A model generated the notes under the pieces. The model was not told where the DNA came from and ran no database searches. It saw only the letters and a program-made list of their open reading frames with translations. Positions 1 through 8,334 of a stretch of 34,765 nucleotides of DNA are shown piece after piece (position 1 is the stretch's first letter; each line of letters opens with the position of its first letter). A program made the translations under genes and the position numbers. The DNA lies in contig JAJPJN010000037.1 in NCBI GenBank assembly GCA_021324185.1, positions 1 through 34,765 on the forward strand, read 5' to 3'. The DNA is from Terriglobia bacterium (lineage in GTDB: Bacteria; Acidobacteriota; Terriglobia; Bryobacterales; Bryobacteraceae).

Positions 1-1087
1 ATTTTCCTTTTCCGGAAAGATTTTTTAGATCAAGCTCGTAAAGCACAAGCGTGTCGTCATGAGTGGCGCTTTCAATCTCGGCTTTTACCGCAAGCTCAAA
101 GTTATTCTGAATCGCGCACTGAAGCGCATCGCTGATCGCATCCCGCTCTTCATCGCTGAGCTTTGTCTTCAACTGCTCAATCTCTTTATCCGGTTTTGGG
201 CTGATCGCAGACAGCAAGAGCGAGAGCAGGTCTTTATTCTTTACCGTGGCGCTCACCTGCGCTGCCACGCTGATGCCGGTGTCGACCTCCGTGCCGCGCA
301 AGCGGTCCACTGCCAGCCGCGCCGTGCTCGAACTGTTCTTCAGCACGGAAATTTTGAATCCCGATTCGATTTTCACTGAGAAATCGACATCCGCATTTCC
401 GGATGCTTTCACCGCCAGCGTACCCGCAACAGGAATGTCAACAGAAGTGAGCGGATTACTAAAGAACTGATATCCTGCCGAAGCTTTGAACGTCAGGCTC
501 CCGCTTCCGCTAAGCGAGTAGATGTTCTGCGCCGGCATAAATTCGATACTGCTAACGTCGCTGAGTATTGCCAGCTCTGACAGCAATGCGCGCGTCGCAT
601 CCACCACCGTCATTGAGGCAAGCTGCGGAAAGTATTTTGAATTGCCGATCGAAACGCTCTTGCCTTCTGTCAGGCCCAGCGTGAATTCCTCTACTGTCCC
701 GCTCACTCCTGTATTGATCTGCGCCGAGGTCTCAAACGACAGGTAACCCGCCGTCTTCCCATCCGCCCCATCGGGCAAGCTGCCGCTGAAAGGTTTGAGC
801 GCGCTCGTGCATTCGCCCTTTGAAAGCGTTGCCGTACAGGTCGAATCAATCTTCAGGCTGGCAACGCCATTTACGCCAATTCCGAAAGAACCCTTTGCGC
901 TTACCTTAAATGGCAGATGCGGGCCGGGATTTGCACCCAGCGGCAAGTGCTCAATCGCTCTCAGGTCGACGGCATCAATAATAAATTCCGCATCCGTAAG
1001 CAGGCGGTTTAAAAAGCTATCGTCGTCACCTTCATTGCTGGCGCTCATGCTAAACCCGTGCGTATCGGTCAGCTTGATAGAAGACAT
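1..1087 (-). CDS. unknown beta-rich protein, 3' end beyond window
   Basis: An uninterrupted leftward frame runs from ATG 1087 to the left edge (about 362 codons, no stop inside), so the C-terminus is outside the window. GGAGG (complement of 1091-1095) lies 3 nt before the ATG and fixes the start. The protein begins MSSIKLTDTHGFSMSA and has no signal peptide or transmembrane segment. Most of it is alternating hydrophobic/polar sequence rich in Gly, Ser, Thr and Val, as in repeated beta-sandwich or beta-helix domains (for example SAKGSFGIGVNGVASLKID and TGISVAAQVSATVKN). A short charged helical stretch (KEIEQLKTKLSDEERDAI) follows near the left edge. I do not recognise the family. It is divergent from the TIR/nSTAND genes and shares a 155-bp intergenic region with them, so co-regulation is possible but unproven. 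Confidence 0.85.
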   Translation of the reverse strand, partial: MSSIKLTDTHGFSMSASNEGDDDSFLNRLLTDAEFIIDAVDLRAIEHLPLGANPGPHLPFKVSAKGSFGIGVNGVASLKIDSTCTATLSKGECTSALKPFSGSLPDGADGKTAGYLSFETSAQINTGVSGTVEEFTLGLTEGKSVSIGNSKYFPQLASMTVVDATRALLSELAILSDVSSIEFMPAQNIYSLSGSGSLTFKASAGYQFFSNPLTSVDIPVAGTLAVKASGNADVDFSVKIESGFKISVLKNSSSTARLAVDRLRGTEVDTGISVAAQVSATVKNKDLLSLLLSAISPKPDKEIEQLKTKLSDEERDAISDALQCAIQNNFELAVKAEIESATHDDTLVLYELDLKNLSGKGK

Positions 1088-1140
1088 ATTCCTCCCTGGG
1101 CACAAACGTGCTTCGGTTTTGAGTTGTTGAGAAATTATGT

Positions 1141-1152
1141 CACATATATGTG
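1141..1152. promoter_or_regulatory. perfect 12-bp palindrome between divergent genes (candidate operator)
   Basis: CACATATATGTG is a perfect palindrome in the 155-bp gap between the unknown leftward gene and the TIR gene. It sits 22 bp upstream of the best -10-like hexamer for the rightward genes. In the leftward direction it lies just upstream of a -10-like CATAAT. An operator role is inferred from position and symmetry only. Confidence 0.35.
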
Positions 1153-1174
1153 CCGGTAATTAGCCTGCGTAGTT

Positions 1175-1180
1175 TATACT
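1175..1180 (+). promoter_or_regulatory. candidate -10 box for the TIR/nSTAND unit
   Basis: TATACT matches the sigma70 -10 consensus at 5 of 6 positions and lies 62 bp upstream of the TIR gene ATG. No good -35 hexamer is seen 17 bp upstream (GCCGGT), so the promoter may be activator-dependent or the call may be wrong. Confidence 0.3.
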
Positions 1181-1242
1181 GACAGGACACCACAGCTAAA
1201 AGCCAATCATGCCGGGTGGCCCGGCACAAGCGGGGCGAGGCC

Positions 1243-2718
1243 ATGCCTTACGACAAACACATCTTCATTAGCTACTGCCATCTAGATAATCAGGCTTTAA
1301 CGTCAGAGCAGGAAGGATGGGTCAGCCGCTTTCACGATGCCCTCGAAAAGATACTTACCATGCGCCTGGGCCGCAAAGCGCAAATCTGGCGTGACAAAAA
1401 ACTCCGGGGCAACGACAGTTTCGAAGACGAAATCGTCGCCCAGCTTCCCAAGACCGAAATCCTGGTTTCTATTGTCAGCAAGTGCTATGCCAACTCCGAC
1501 GCGTGCCGGCGCGAATTTGAAGAATTTTGCCGCCGCGCGGGTGAAATTCGGGTCGGCAATAAATACCGAATAGTTAAAGTCATTAAGCTTCCGGTTGATC
1601 GCTCATTGCCTCCGCCAATGGACGACATGCTCGGCTATGAATTTTTCACTTACAAAGACAAAGACTCGGACCACCCGTTAGAGCTGGATCCAGTCTACTT
1701 CCCTAAGCTCGCTCCGCTTTACATCGAAAAGCTGTATGTCCTGGCAGATGACGTCATCGACCTCATCAAGCGAATGGAGGCTTCCGCCAATGAAACAGAC
1801 CCTGTTCCACAGCAGCCTTCCTCCCGGCCGCAGGTGTTTTTGGCGGAATGCAGCAGCGACCAGAAGGAGGCGCGCGAAGCATTGCGCATGACTCTTCGGC
1901 AGTTCGGTTACACCGTACTTCCGGATCGTCCTCTGCCGAAAGAAGAAGCCGCCTTCGCATCCGACGTTTCGCATTTCCTCGATCAGTGCAGCCTCGCGGT
2001 CCATCTCGTGGGCGGTTCACCCGGCTGGATGCCGGATGGCCCCAGCAGAAAAACCGCCGTCGTGTTGCAGAACGAATTGGCCATTGAACAATCGAAAAAA
2101 AGATCGCTGCCGCGAATCATTTGGCTGCCCGAAGGGACAACTTCGAACGATGCGGCACAACAAACCTTTATTGACGCCCTGCGCCGCGATGCGGACACGC
2201 AGTTCGGCGCCGAGCTGATTCGCGACGATCTCGAAAAACTGAAGAGCCAGATCCACACGATTCTCGAGCGCATCGAATACACCGAAAATCAGGCGCCTTC
2301 GCCGCCCGATTTAAAGCTGACGTACCTGATCTACGACCAGAAAGACCGCGAAGCCGTGCTGCCCTTGCGCAAATTGCTCAAAAGCAAAGGCTTTCAAGTA
2401 CAAACTCCGGTATTTGAAGGTAGCGCTGCTGAAGTGGACCGCACCAAGCAGGAGATGCTGGCCTTATGCAATGCGGTCGTGGTTTTCTACGGCCAGGGAG
2501 ACGAAGGCTGGAAGCGCGCTATCGATCGTGACTTGCTAAAGTCCAAGGCATACCGGGCCGGCAAACCGCCCTTCGTGCAGATCACCTTCCTTTCCGGTCC
2601 TCCCACCGCCGACAAGCAGGAGTTAATCGAACTCGAAGAAGAAAATCTTGTGAACGGTCTCGACGGCTTATCCGAAAACGCCATCAACCGCCTCCTCCAG
2701 ACACTTCCCAAAGCGTGA
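1243..2718 (+). CDS. TIR-domain protein with three TIR-like modules
   Basis: This is a 491-residue protein. Residues 4-175 form a TIR domain: HIFISYCHLDNQ (strand A), WRDKKLRGNDSFEDEI (BB-loop region), ILVSIVSKCYANS, then S85-x-x-C88-x-x-E91, where E91 is at the usual catalytic glutamate position of NAD-cleaving TIRs. Residues 196-345 (QVFLAECSSDQKEAREAL ... RIIWLP) and 356-470 (LKLTYLIYDQKDREAVLPL ... AVVVFYGQGDEGW) look like two further TIR/DUF4062-like Rossmann modules without the S-x-x-C-x-x-E motif. ATG 1243 is chosen because GGGGCGAGG precedes it and the domain starts at once; a GTG at 1216 would only add nine basic residues. The next gene starts 4 nt after its stop, so it probably works with that nSTAND NTPase. 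NADase activity is inferred from the family. Confidence 0.88.
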   Translation: MPYDKHIFISYCHLDNQALTSEQEGWVSRFHDALEKILTMRLGRKAQIWRDKKLRGNDSFEDEIVAQLPKTEILVSIVSKCYANSDACRREFEEFCRRAGEIRVGNKYRIVKVIKLPVDRSLPPPMDDMLGYEFFTYKDKDSDHPLELDPVYFPKLAPLYIEKLYVLADDVIDLIKRMEASANETDPVPQQPSSRPQVFLAECSSDQKEAREALRMTLRQFGYTVLPDRPLPKEEAAFASDVSHFLDQCSLAVHLVGGSPGWMPDGPSRKTAVVLQNELAIEQSKKRSLPRIIWLPEGTTSNDAAQQTFIDALRRDADTQFGAELIRDDLEKLKSQIHTILERIEYTENQAPSPPDLKLTYLIYDQKDREAVLPLRKLLKSKGFQVQTPVFEGSAAEVDRTKQEMLALCNAVVVFYGQGDEGWKRAIDRDLLKSKAYRAGKPPFVQITFLSGPPTADKQELIELEEENLVNGLDGLSENAINRLLQTLPKA

Positions 2719-2722
2719 TCCC

Positions 2723-5700
2723 GTGAGCAGAATAAGCAGTACTCGAATTGGAAATCCTTTTCCTGGTTTAAGACCCTTCCGCGAAGACGAAGAACACCTG
2801 TTCTTCGGCCGTGAGAGCCAGGTCCACACCATGATCGATAAGCTTGCCGCCACTCGCTTCCTGGCGGTAGTGGGCACCTCCGGAAGTGGCAAATCGTCGC
2901 TTGTCAACTGCGGTTTGCGCCCGGCCCTGCGTCGTGGCCTCATGACACAGGCCGGCACCACCTGGCGCATGGTCCAGTTCCGGCCAGGCGGCAATCCTTT
3001 GGTTGCGCTCTCCCGCGCCTTGTCTCAGGAAAGCGGTCTGTTTAGCGGCTTCGAATCAGGCGTTTTGAAGCTCGAAGACATCGTAGAGGCCTCCCTGCGC
3101 ATGAGCAAACTGGGGCTCTGCCGCCTTTACGCCGATGCACACCTGCCCGAAGAAACGAACCTCCTCATCGTAGTCGACCAGTTCGAAGAGCTGTTTCGCT
3201 ACGGTGACATGGAATCATCGCTTGCGCCCGATCCCGGCCAGCGGGCACAGGACGCAACGGCCTTTGTCAACTTGCTGCTTCATCCACGCACTCAGACCGA
3301 ACTGCCTATCTATGTCGTCCTCACCATGCGGTCGGATTTCTTAGGCCAGTGCGCCGAGTTCGCCGGTCTGCCTGAAGCGATTAATCAATCCGAGTACCTC
3401 ATTCCGCGCCTCACGCGCGACGAGCGGAAGGCCGCCATTGCCGGCCCGGTTGGCGTAGGCGGAGCGAAAATTACTTCGGTACTTCTCACTCGCCTGGTCA
3501 ACGACGTTGGCGACAACCCGGATCAGCTCTCCATCCTCCAGCATGCTTTAAACCGCACCTGGGCCTATTGGGAAGCCCGGGATCAGCCGGACAGGCCGCT
3601 TGACCTTGACGATTACGAATCGATCGGCGCCATGACGCAGGCGCTCGACCGGCACGCCGAGCAAGCGTATAACGAAGAGCTGCCCACGCAACGCCACCGC
3701 AAGATCTGCGAAAAAATCTTTAAAGCGCTGACCGATAAACACACCGACGCCCGCGGCATCCGGCGGCCGGCTAAATTCGGCGTGCTCTGCCAGCTCGCCA
3801 GTGCAACACCCGCAGAGGTGACCGAAGTCCTGGATGTCTTTCGCGATCCAAGCCGTTCGTTCATCATGCCCCCGCTTCTGGAGCCTCTCCGCGATGAGAC
3901 CGTGATCGATATCTCGCATGAGAGCTTGATGCGCATCTGGCAGCGCCTGGTCACCTGGACGGAAGAGGAAGTGCAGTCGGCCCGCTTATACGCGCGCCTG
4001 TCGGAAACGGCCACGCTGCATGCCGCCGGCAAAGCCGGGTTGTGGGACGATCCCGACCTGCAATACGCGCTCGATTGGAAAGAAAAAGAGCAGCCGTCAC
4101 ACGTCTGGGCGGAGCTTTACGGCGGCGGCTTCGAGCGCGCCATGCATTTCTTGGAAGAAAGCAAGATCCAGCGCGACAAAGAGCTGCAGGAAAAAGAAGA
4201 GCATCGCCAGCGCGAGCTGCAACAGGCTCAAGCACTCGCCGCAATCCAGCAGCAGCGGATCGAAGATCAGGCTCGCGCCGAAGTTCGGCTTCGGAAATGG
4301 CTCTTCGCTCTGGCCATAGTCGCAGTCGGTTTATTCATCGTCGGAGCCATCGCCGTGCGCGAAGAGAAGAAAGCGGCAAACGCGCTGAAGGACAGAAGCG
4401 CCGCCCTCGAAACCGCGCGCAATGAGAAGGCAGGCGCGATCGAGGCCAAAAATCGCGCTCAGGCGGCTCTGAGAAAGGCCGAAGCCGCAGAGGCGGAGAT
4501 GCGATTGGAGGCCCTCCGTCTACGCGATGCGAGTCTCACTTCCGAATCGGACCTTGCCGGCATGACTGACAGCCTGCTCGAGAATGCGCCTCAGCAGCAG
4601 TCCGCTATGTGGAACCGGATCAAAGGCAGCGCCCTTCTGGGCCTGGGCGATTACGACGAAGCGGAAGAGTTGCTTTCTAAAGTGCTGGAGGCGAATCCCA
4701 ATGATGCCGACGCCCGAACCTCGCGCGGCTACCTGGCCGTTCTCCAACTGCGCCCCCAAGACGCTCTGCGCGATTTCCGCTACATCCACGACAACATTGA
4801 CGCTGCCTCGCCTCTCAATGAGGTCAATCTCAGCTTTGCTTACGCTGCCCTTGGAAACTACGCCGCAGCCCGAGCTAGCGTGCAAAAGGCGATAGCCGGC
4901 ATGCGCGACCGTGTTGCCGACGGCGGGAGCGAAAACATCATTCCTCCGGACATAACTGCCGCCACCGGCCGCACCACACTCGAAGCCGAGGGCGCTACCT
5001 TCGAAACCGCTTTGTATTACCTGCTCGCAAACATTGAAGCTTATGCGGGCGGCGAACATTTTCAAGACGCGCTGGAGCTCGCCGACCAGCACGCCCAGCC
5101 TCTGCTGGTTCCGGCTCGCAAGGACGCCTATTTCGTCGCCATGACATGGGCTTGGTTGCACCTTCGAATTCGCTGCCCCGATCCCGGAGCTTGCAAAGAC
5201 TATGGGGCGTTTGCTTCTCAGGCAGCGCTTTGGCAACGTGCTGGCTTCCCGGACTGGGCGGCTTGCTATTACGACACCTTTGAGGCGCGAAACAATTCCG
5301 GCAAAGATCCTCGCTACGTGAATTTGGTCAAGTGGGTGGAACAATCCCGTGCCCGCCTCGGACATGCATCGAGTTGTGAAGCGCTTCGCCACTCGGAGTC
5401 GAGCGTGCCGGCCTTGGAAGTCGAGGCCAAAGAAGCCAAGGCGCGAAAGAAATTTGCGGAAGCGAAAGACCTCGTGGATCAGGCAATCAATCAGGCTCCG
5501 CCTGCTGAAAAAAACCGGCTCTTCCTGCTGAAAGCCGAAGTGCTTTTCGACTATGGCGTAAACGCCAGCCGCGATTACAGCAAGCAACAGGATAGATCTG
5601 CAGAAGCCGCCCGCAATCTAAAAGCCCTCGAAGATCAGCGCAATAAAGAGAAACAGAACGTAGAGAATCTCGGTTCAGGCCAGAAGGCTGCAAGCCTTGC

Positions 5701-7099
5701 TGCAATCGAAACCCGCTATCGCGCTAAAGTCGCCGCAGCTCGGGCAAAACAAGCCAGAGCGGAGGAAGCAAAGCAAAGAAGCGAACTCCAGTCCAAGGCG
5801 GCCTTCCAGGAATTGATCCGCGACTGCACAGAGATTCTCAAACGCGCTCCCGCTGCCAGCGTCTACTATCAGCGCGCGCGAGCAAAACAGTGGCTGAATC
5901 CGTCCGACAAAACAGTTCTCGATGATCTCCACCGCAGCTTGCGCCTCAACCCTGCTTATCAGGACGCTCTCCAGTGGGTTGACGCATTAGTTCCCGACGG
6001 TACGGACGACGAAAAGCAATATCTGCAGGATAACCGGCAGTATCTCGTTCGCTACTTTAAATCTTCGCCGTATACTGCCAGGACACTGCTGCACGAAGCC
6101 AAGCTCGCCGAGCTCGATAAGCACTACGGCGAGGCGCTCGAAGATCTCCAGTCCGCCATCGACATCGACCCTGCCAATAATTCTGCTTATGCACTGCGCG
6201 CCCGCATCGAACGCACTTTGGGTTTTAACGACATTCAGGTGAAGCGCGATCTCGCCGAGGGATACCGCGAAGCCGCATTAATCGCGAAGCTGAGAGGCGC
6301 GAACTCGGACGACCTTACCGGCTTGGAATGGCGAACGCGCTCCGAATTGGCAAAACAGCCGCAGGACGAGCTGCGCTGCGACCCCGACCTCACCACCTGC
6401 ACAGTAACCAAAACCATGCCGATCAACAGCGAATGGATCTACAGCAAGATTGTCGACACGGTAGACAGTGTCGACAATGCAAAATTCATCGTCGCCCGGA
6501 TCAACCGTGGCAGTGACGACGGAATCGTCGTAGGCCTGCACGGCGCTGTGTGGGCGCAGTATTCAGAAGAGAATGGGCACGTGCGCCAGGTTGCAAAACT
6601 CGGCAATAGCGAGGTGGTTTCGCTCGAGCCGCATTCAGCTCTGGTTCGCATTCAGGTAGAACAGCCGCACGGTGACGGTCTGGTGCGAGAAAGCGATATG
6701 GTTCAACTAAGCGCCCGCACTCCTGCCATACAAGGCCGCTCCGCCCTGTGGACCATCGCCAAGTACAACGTGGGGTTTGTGGATTCGGCCCGCAACATCA
6801 TATTTGATTACGATACGTTGTATTCCAACGAAACACCGGATCTCGATGCGAAGCTCTACGGCCGTATGTTGCAGGAGATCCATCAGGCAGCAAAAACCTA
6901 CGCCAACCAGGCCCAGCCCGTTGAGAAAGGTAAATTCGCCAAACAGCCGCTGGCTCAGGTGATGGCAAATGCCACCATGGCGGATTTGAAGGATTTTATC
7001 GACTACTTTGCCCAATATCCCGGCCTTATCTATGGCAGCACTTACGTTACCGAAAAACTGTACGCCGCCTGGGTCGGTATCGGAGCGCCGCTAAAGTAG
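2723..7099 (+). CDS. nSTAND1-type NTPase with transmembrane segment and TPR repeats
   Basis: This is a 1458-residue protein. It opens with the nSTAND1 signature NPFPGLRPFREDEEHLFFGR (11-30), followed by Walker A GTSGSGKS (51-58) and Walker B LLIVVDQFEELF (147-158). The STAND helical region runs to about residue 480 (ISHESLMRIWQRL). A charged coiled coil precedes a single hydrophobic segment at about 524-545 (LFALAIVAVGLFIVGAIAV). Then come a second coiled coil, TPR-like repeats (about 629-740, 765-960, 1122-1190), another long coiled coil (about 952-1025) and a beta-rich C-terminal domain (FIVARINRGSDDGIVVGLHG) resembling MreC/FlgT-type beta modules. Start is GTG 2723, 4 nt after the TIR stop, with a weak ribosome site. 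STAND proteins are ligand-gated switches; here the TPR half is the likely sensor and the TIR protein the likely effector (inference). Confidence 0.9.
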   Translation: MSRISSTRIGNPFPGLRPFREDEEHLFFGRESQVHTMIDKLAATRFLAVVGTSGSGKSSLVNCGLRPALRRGLMTQAGTTWRMVQFRPGGNPLVALSRALSQESGLFSGFESGVLKLEDIVEASLRMSKLGLCRLYADAHLPEETNLLIVVDQFEELFRYGDMESSLAPDPGQRAQDATAFVNLLLHPRTQTELPIYVVLTMRSDFLGQCAEFAGLPEAINQSEYLIPRLTRDERKAAIAGPVGVGGAKITSVLLTRLVNDVGDNPDQLSILQHALNRTWAYWEARDQPDRPLDLDDYESIGAMTQALDRHAEQAYNEELPTQRHRKICEKIFKALTDKHTDARGIRRPAKFGVLCQLASATPAEVTEVLDVFRDPSRSFIMPPLLEPLRDETVIDISHESLMRIWQRLVTWTEEEVQSARLYARLSETATLHAAGKAGLWDDPDLQYALDWKEKEQPSHVWAELYGGGFERAMHFLEESKIQRDKELQEKEEHRQRELQQAQALAAIQQQRIEDQARAEVRLRKWLFALAIVAVGLFIVGAIAVREEKKAANALKDRSAALETARNEKAGAIEAKNRAQAALRKAEAAEAEMRLEALRLRDASLTSESDLAGMTDSLLENAPQQQSAMWNRIKGSALLGLGDYDEAEELLSKVLEANPNDADARTSRGYLAVLQLRPQDALRDFRYIHDNIDAASPLNEVNLSFAYAALGNYAAARASVQKAIAGMRDRVADGGSENIIPPDITAATGRTTLEAEGATFETALYYLLANIEAYAGGEHFQDALELADQHAQPLLVPARKDAYFVAMTWAWLHLRIRCPDPGACKDYGAFASQAALWQRAGFPDWAACYYDTFEARNNSGKDPRYVNLVKWVEQSRARLGHASSCEALRHSESSVPALEVEAKEAKARKKFAEAKDLVDQAINQAPPAEKNRLFLLKAEVLFDYGVNASRDYSKQQDRSAEAARNLKALEDQRNKEKQNVENLGSGQKAASLAAIETRYRAKVAAARAKQARAEEAKQRSELQSKAAFQELIRDCTEILKRAPAASVYYQRARAKQWLNPSDKTVLDDLHRSLRLNPAYQDALQWVDALVPDGTDDEKQYLQDNRQYLVRYFKSSPYTARTLLHEAKLAELDKHYGEALEDLQSAIDIDPANNSAYALRARIERTLGFNDIQVKRDLAEGYREAALIAKLRGANSDDLTGLEWRTRSELAKQPQDELRCDPDLTTCTVTKTMPINSEWIYSKIVDTVDSVDNAKFIVARINRGSDDGIVVGLHGAVWAQYSEENGHVRQVAKLGNSEVVSLEPHSALVRIQVEQPHGDGLVRESDMVQLSARTPAIQGRSALWTIAKYNVGFVDSARNIIFDYDTLYSNETPDLDAKLYGRMLQEIHQAAKTYANQAQPVEKGKFAKQPLAQVMANATMADLKDFIDYFAQYPGLIYGSTYVTEKLYAAWVGIGAPLK

Positions 7100-7115
7100 C
7101 TGGCGCACAAGCGGA

Positions 7116-7757
7116 TCAAAAGATCGATCGTGCGGCGATTGTCGGTGTGGATAGGAACGATGCCCAACTGGTATCAGGCGAACTGACAAACAATTCCGAG
7201 ACATAGGCGAATTGCCCGCTACTGAGCGGGATAATGCTCGAGAAGTTAGCCACCTGGTTGCCCGTGTCAGTCAGATATCCCGCAACAGAAACGTTTCCGC
7301 TCGAATCCATGTCGGCCGGCACGGGGTTACCCAGATTACTCGAATGCACACTCGAATTGCCAATCACAATACGTCGCGTGAATACAATTTTATTGAGGTT
7401 CGGACAATGCGTCGAATCGGCCTGATACCCTCCCGTGGTGCACGCTGTTGAATCAACGTACATCACGGTGGACAGAATCTCCACGCCATTACCGCCGTTC
7501 GTTGACATATTCAGGCCGATCGCCAGGCTCACAAAAAGATTTTGATACGTGGATTGTGAAAAATCGATGCCGCTCGCATACATATGCCCGGCATCCCGGC
7601 AAACCTGCGTGACCTGCACTGCACGAACCAGATTGAACCCGATCACCGCCGTTCCCAGAAACAGCGGCAGCCAAAAAAAAGTGAGGCAGAAGGCGAACTC
7701 CATAATCGCCATACCGCTTTCGCCGTGTCTGAATCGCGTTTTTCGAGGCACTGCCAC
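7116..7757 (-). CDS. TadE-like pseudopilin/pilus assembly protein
   Basis: This 213-residue protein has a basic N-terminus and the TadE-type segment GESGMAIMEFAFCLTFFWLP, whose glutamate lies in the N-terminal hydrophobic helix, followed by an extracytoplasmic domain rich in Ser/Thr/Asn. Cysteines in DSTACTTGGYQADSTHC could form a disulfide. Start is GTG 7757, directly after the TAA of the upstream TadE-like gene (zero gap) with GGAG just before, so the two are translationally linked. Family members are minor pilins of Tad/Flp pili or are secreted by that system; no tadA, cpaB or flp gene is in this window. The gene converges on the nSTAND gene, with 16 bp between stops and no obvious terminator. 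Confidence 0.8.
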   Translation of the reverse strand: MAVPRKTRFRHGESGMAIMEFAFCLTFFWLPLFLGTAVIGFNLVRAVQVTQVCRDAGHMYASGIDFSQSTYQNLFVSLAIGLNMSTNGGNGVEILSTVMYVDSTACTTGGYQADSTHCPNLNKIVFTRRIVIGNSSVHSSNLGNPVPADMDSSGNVSVAGYLTDTGNQVANFSSIIPLSSGQFAYVSELFVSSPDTSWASFLSTPTIAARSIF

Positions 7758-8252
7758 TTACTCCGAAGGTGGGGTCTGGCCCGTTTCCAGCACGTCTGCC
7801 GCGCCCGCCGCCAATGTGGGCGTCCATGCCACAAATGTGCCAAGGTGCGGGCCATTGGGCTGCCAAACCGGAATCAACGTCTTGATGGTGATGGTGGCCG
7901 TCACTTTCAGTACATTACCCGCATTGGTAGCGCCGGGTTGCCCCGTCACTTCGCTCATGGTCGTAGGAGAGAAATACTGCACCGTGATGGTGCCGTTATT
8001 GGCAGTACTGATGAAGCCCACCGACATGCTCGTGACGAACTGCTTGATGGCATTATCGAGCCCCGAGCTAACCGGCCCCGTAACACCATACCGGACACCC
8101 TCCCGAACTGCCTGCTGTACGGCGGCCCAGCCAAAAATCACCCACGCCAGCTCGAACGACATGAATAGTAATCCGATAAGCGGGATAAAAAGAAGCGCAA
8201 ATTCCACCAGACTGGCACCGCGCTGGCGGCGTTTGCGCATGACGATAGACAT
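7758..8252 (-). CDS. TadE-like pseudopilin/pilus assembly protein
   Basis: A 164-residue protein with the clearest TadE signature in the window: RKRRQRGASLVEFALLFIPL near residue 6, one N-terminal membrane helix, then VFGWAAVQQAV-like and REGVRYG as in TadE/TadG proteins, and a beta-rich exported domain (GNVLKVTATITIKTLIPVW). Start is ATG 8252; an ATG at 8240 (MRKRRQRG) is equally possible because neither has a strong ribosome site. It is followed without gap by a second TadE-like gene. The pair probably encodes two minor pseudopilins for a Tad apparatus encoded elsewhere. Confidence 0.82.
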   Translation of the reverse strand: MSIVMRKRRQRGASLVEFALLFIPLIGLLFMSFELAWVIFGWAAVQQAVREGVRYGVTGPVSSGLDNAIKQFVTSMSVGFISTANNGTITVQYFSPTTMSEVTGQPGATNAGNVLKVTATITIKTLIPVWQPNGPHLGTFVAWTPTLAAGAADVLETGQTPPSE

Positions 8253-8291
8253 ACAACAGAATCAGATCGTCAGAAACGCCGCCGAAGTTTA

Positions 8292-8306
8292 GAGACGAAT
8301 CGTCTC
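8292..8306. promoter_or_regulatory. interrupted palindrome between GDSL hydrolase and TadE genes
   Basis: GAGACGA-A-TCGTCTC, 7-bp arms around one central base, lies in the 82-bp gap after the hydrolase stop and before the first tadE-like gene. In leftward RNA it could form a 6-bp hairpin followed by UAAACUU, a poor U-tract. It could be a weak terminator or an operator for the tadE pair. Confidence 0.3.
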
Positions 8307-8334
8307 GCGTCGCGTATTCGCTGCTAAATCCGGC

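Noticed and set aside
4520-5587. A 355-codon leftward open frame inside the nSTAND gene
   Set aside because: It is the antisense of the TPR/coiled-coil part, has no recognisable domain and no ribosome site; open by high GC.
7100-7115. Terminator between the convergent nSTAND and TadE-like genes
   Set aside because: Only 16 bp, no stem with a T-run on either strand.
7549-8292. A 247-codon rightward open frame over the TadE-like genes
   Set aside because: Antisense shadow; the leftward frames carry real TadE signatures.
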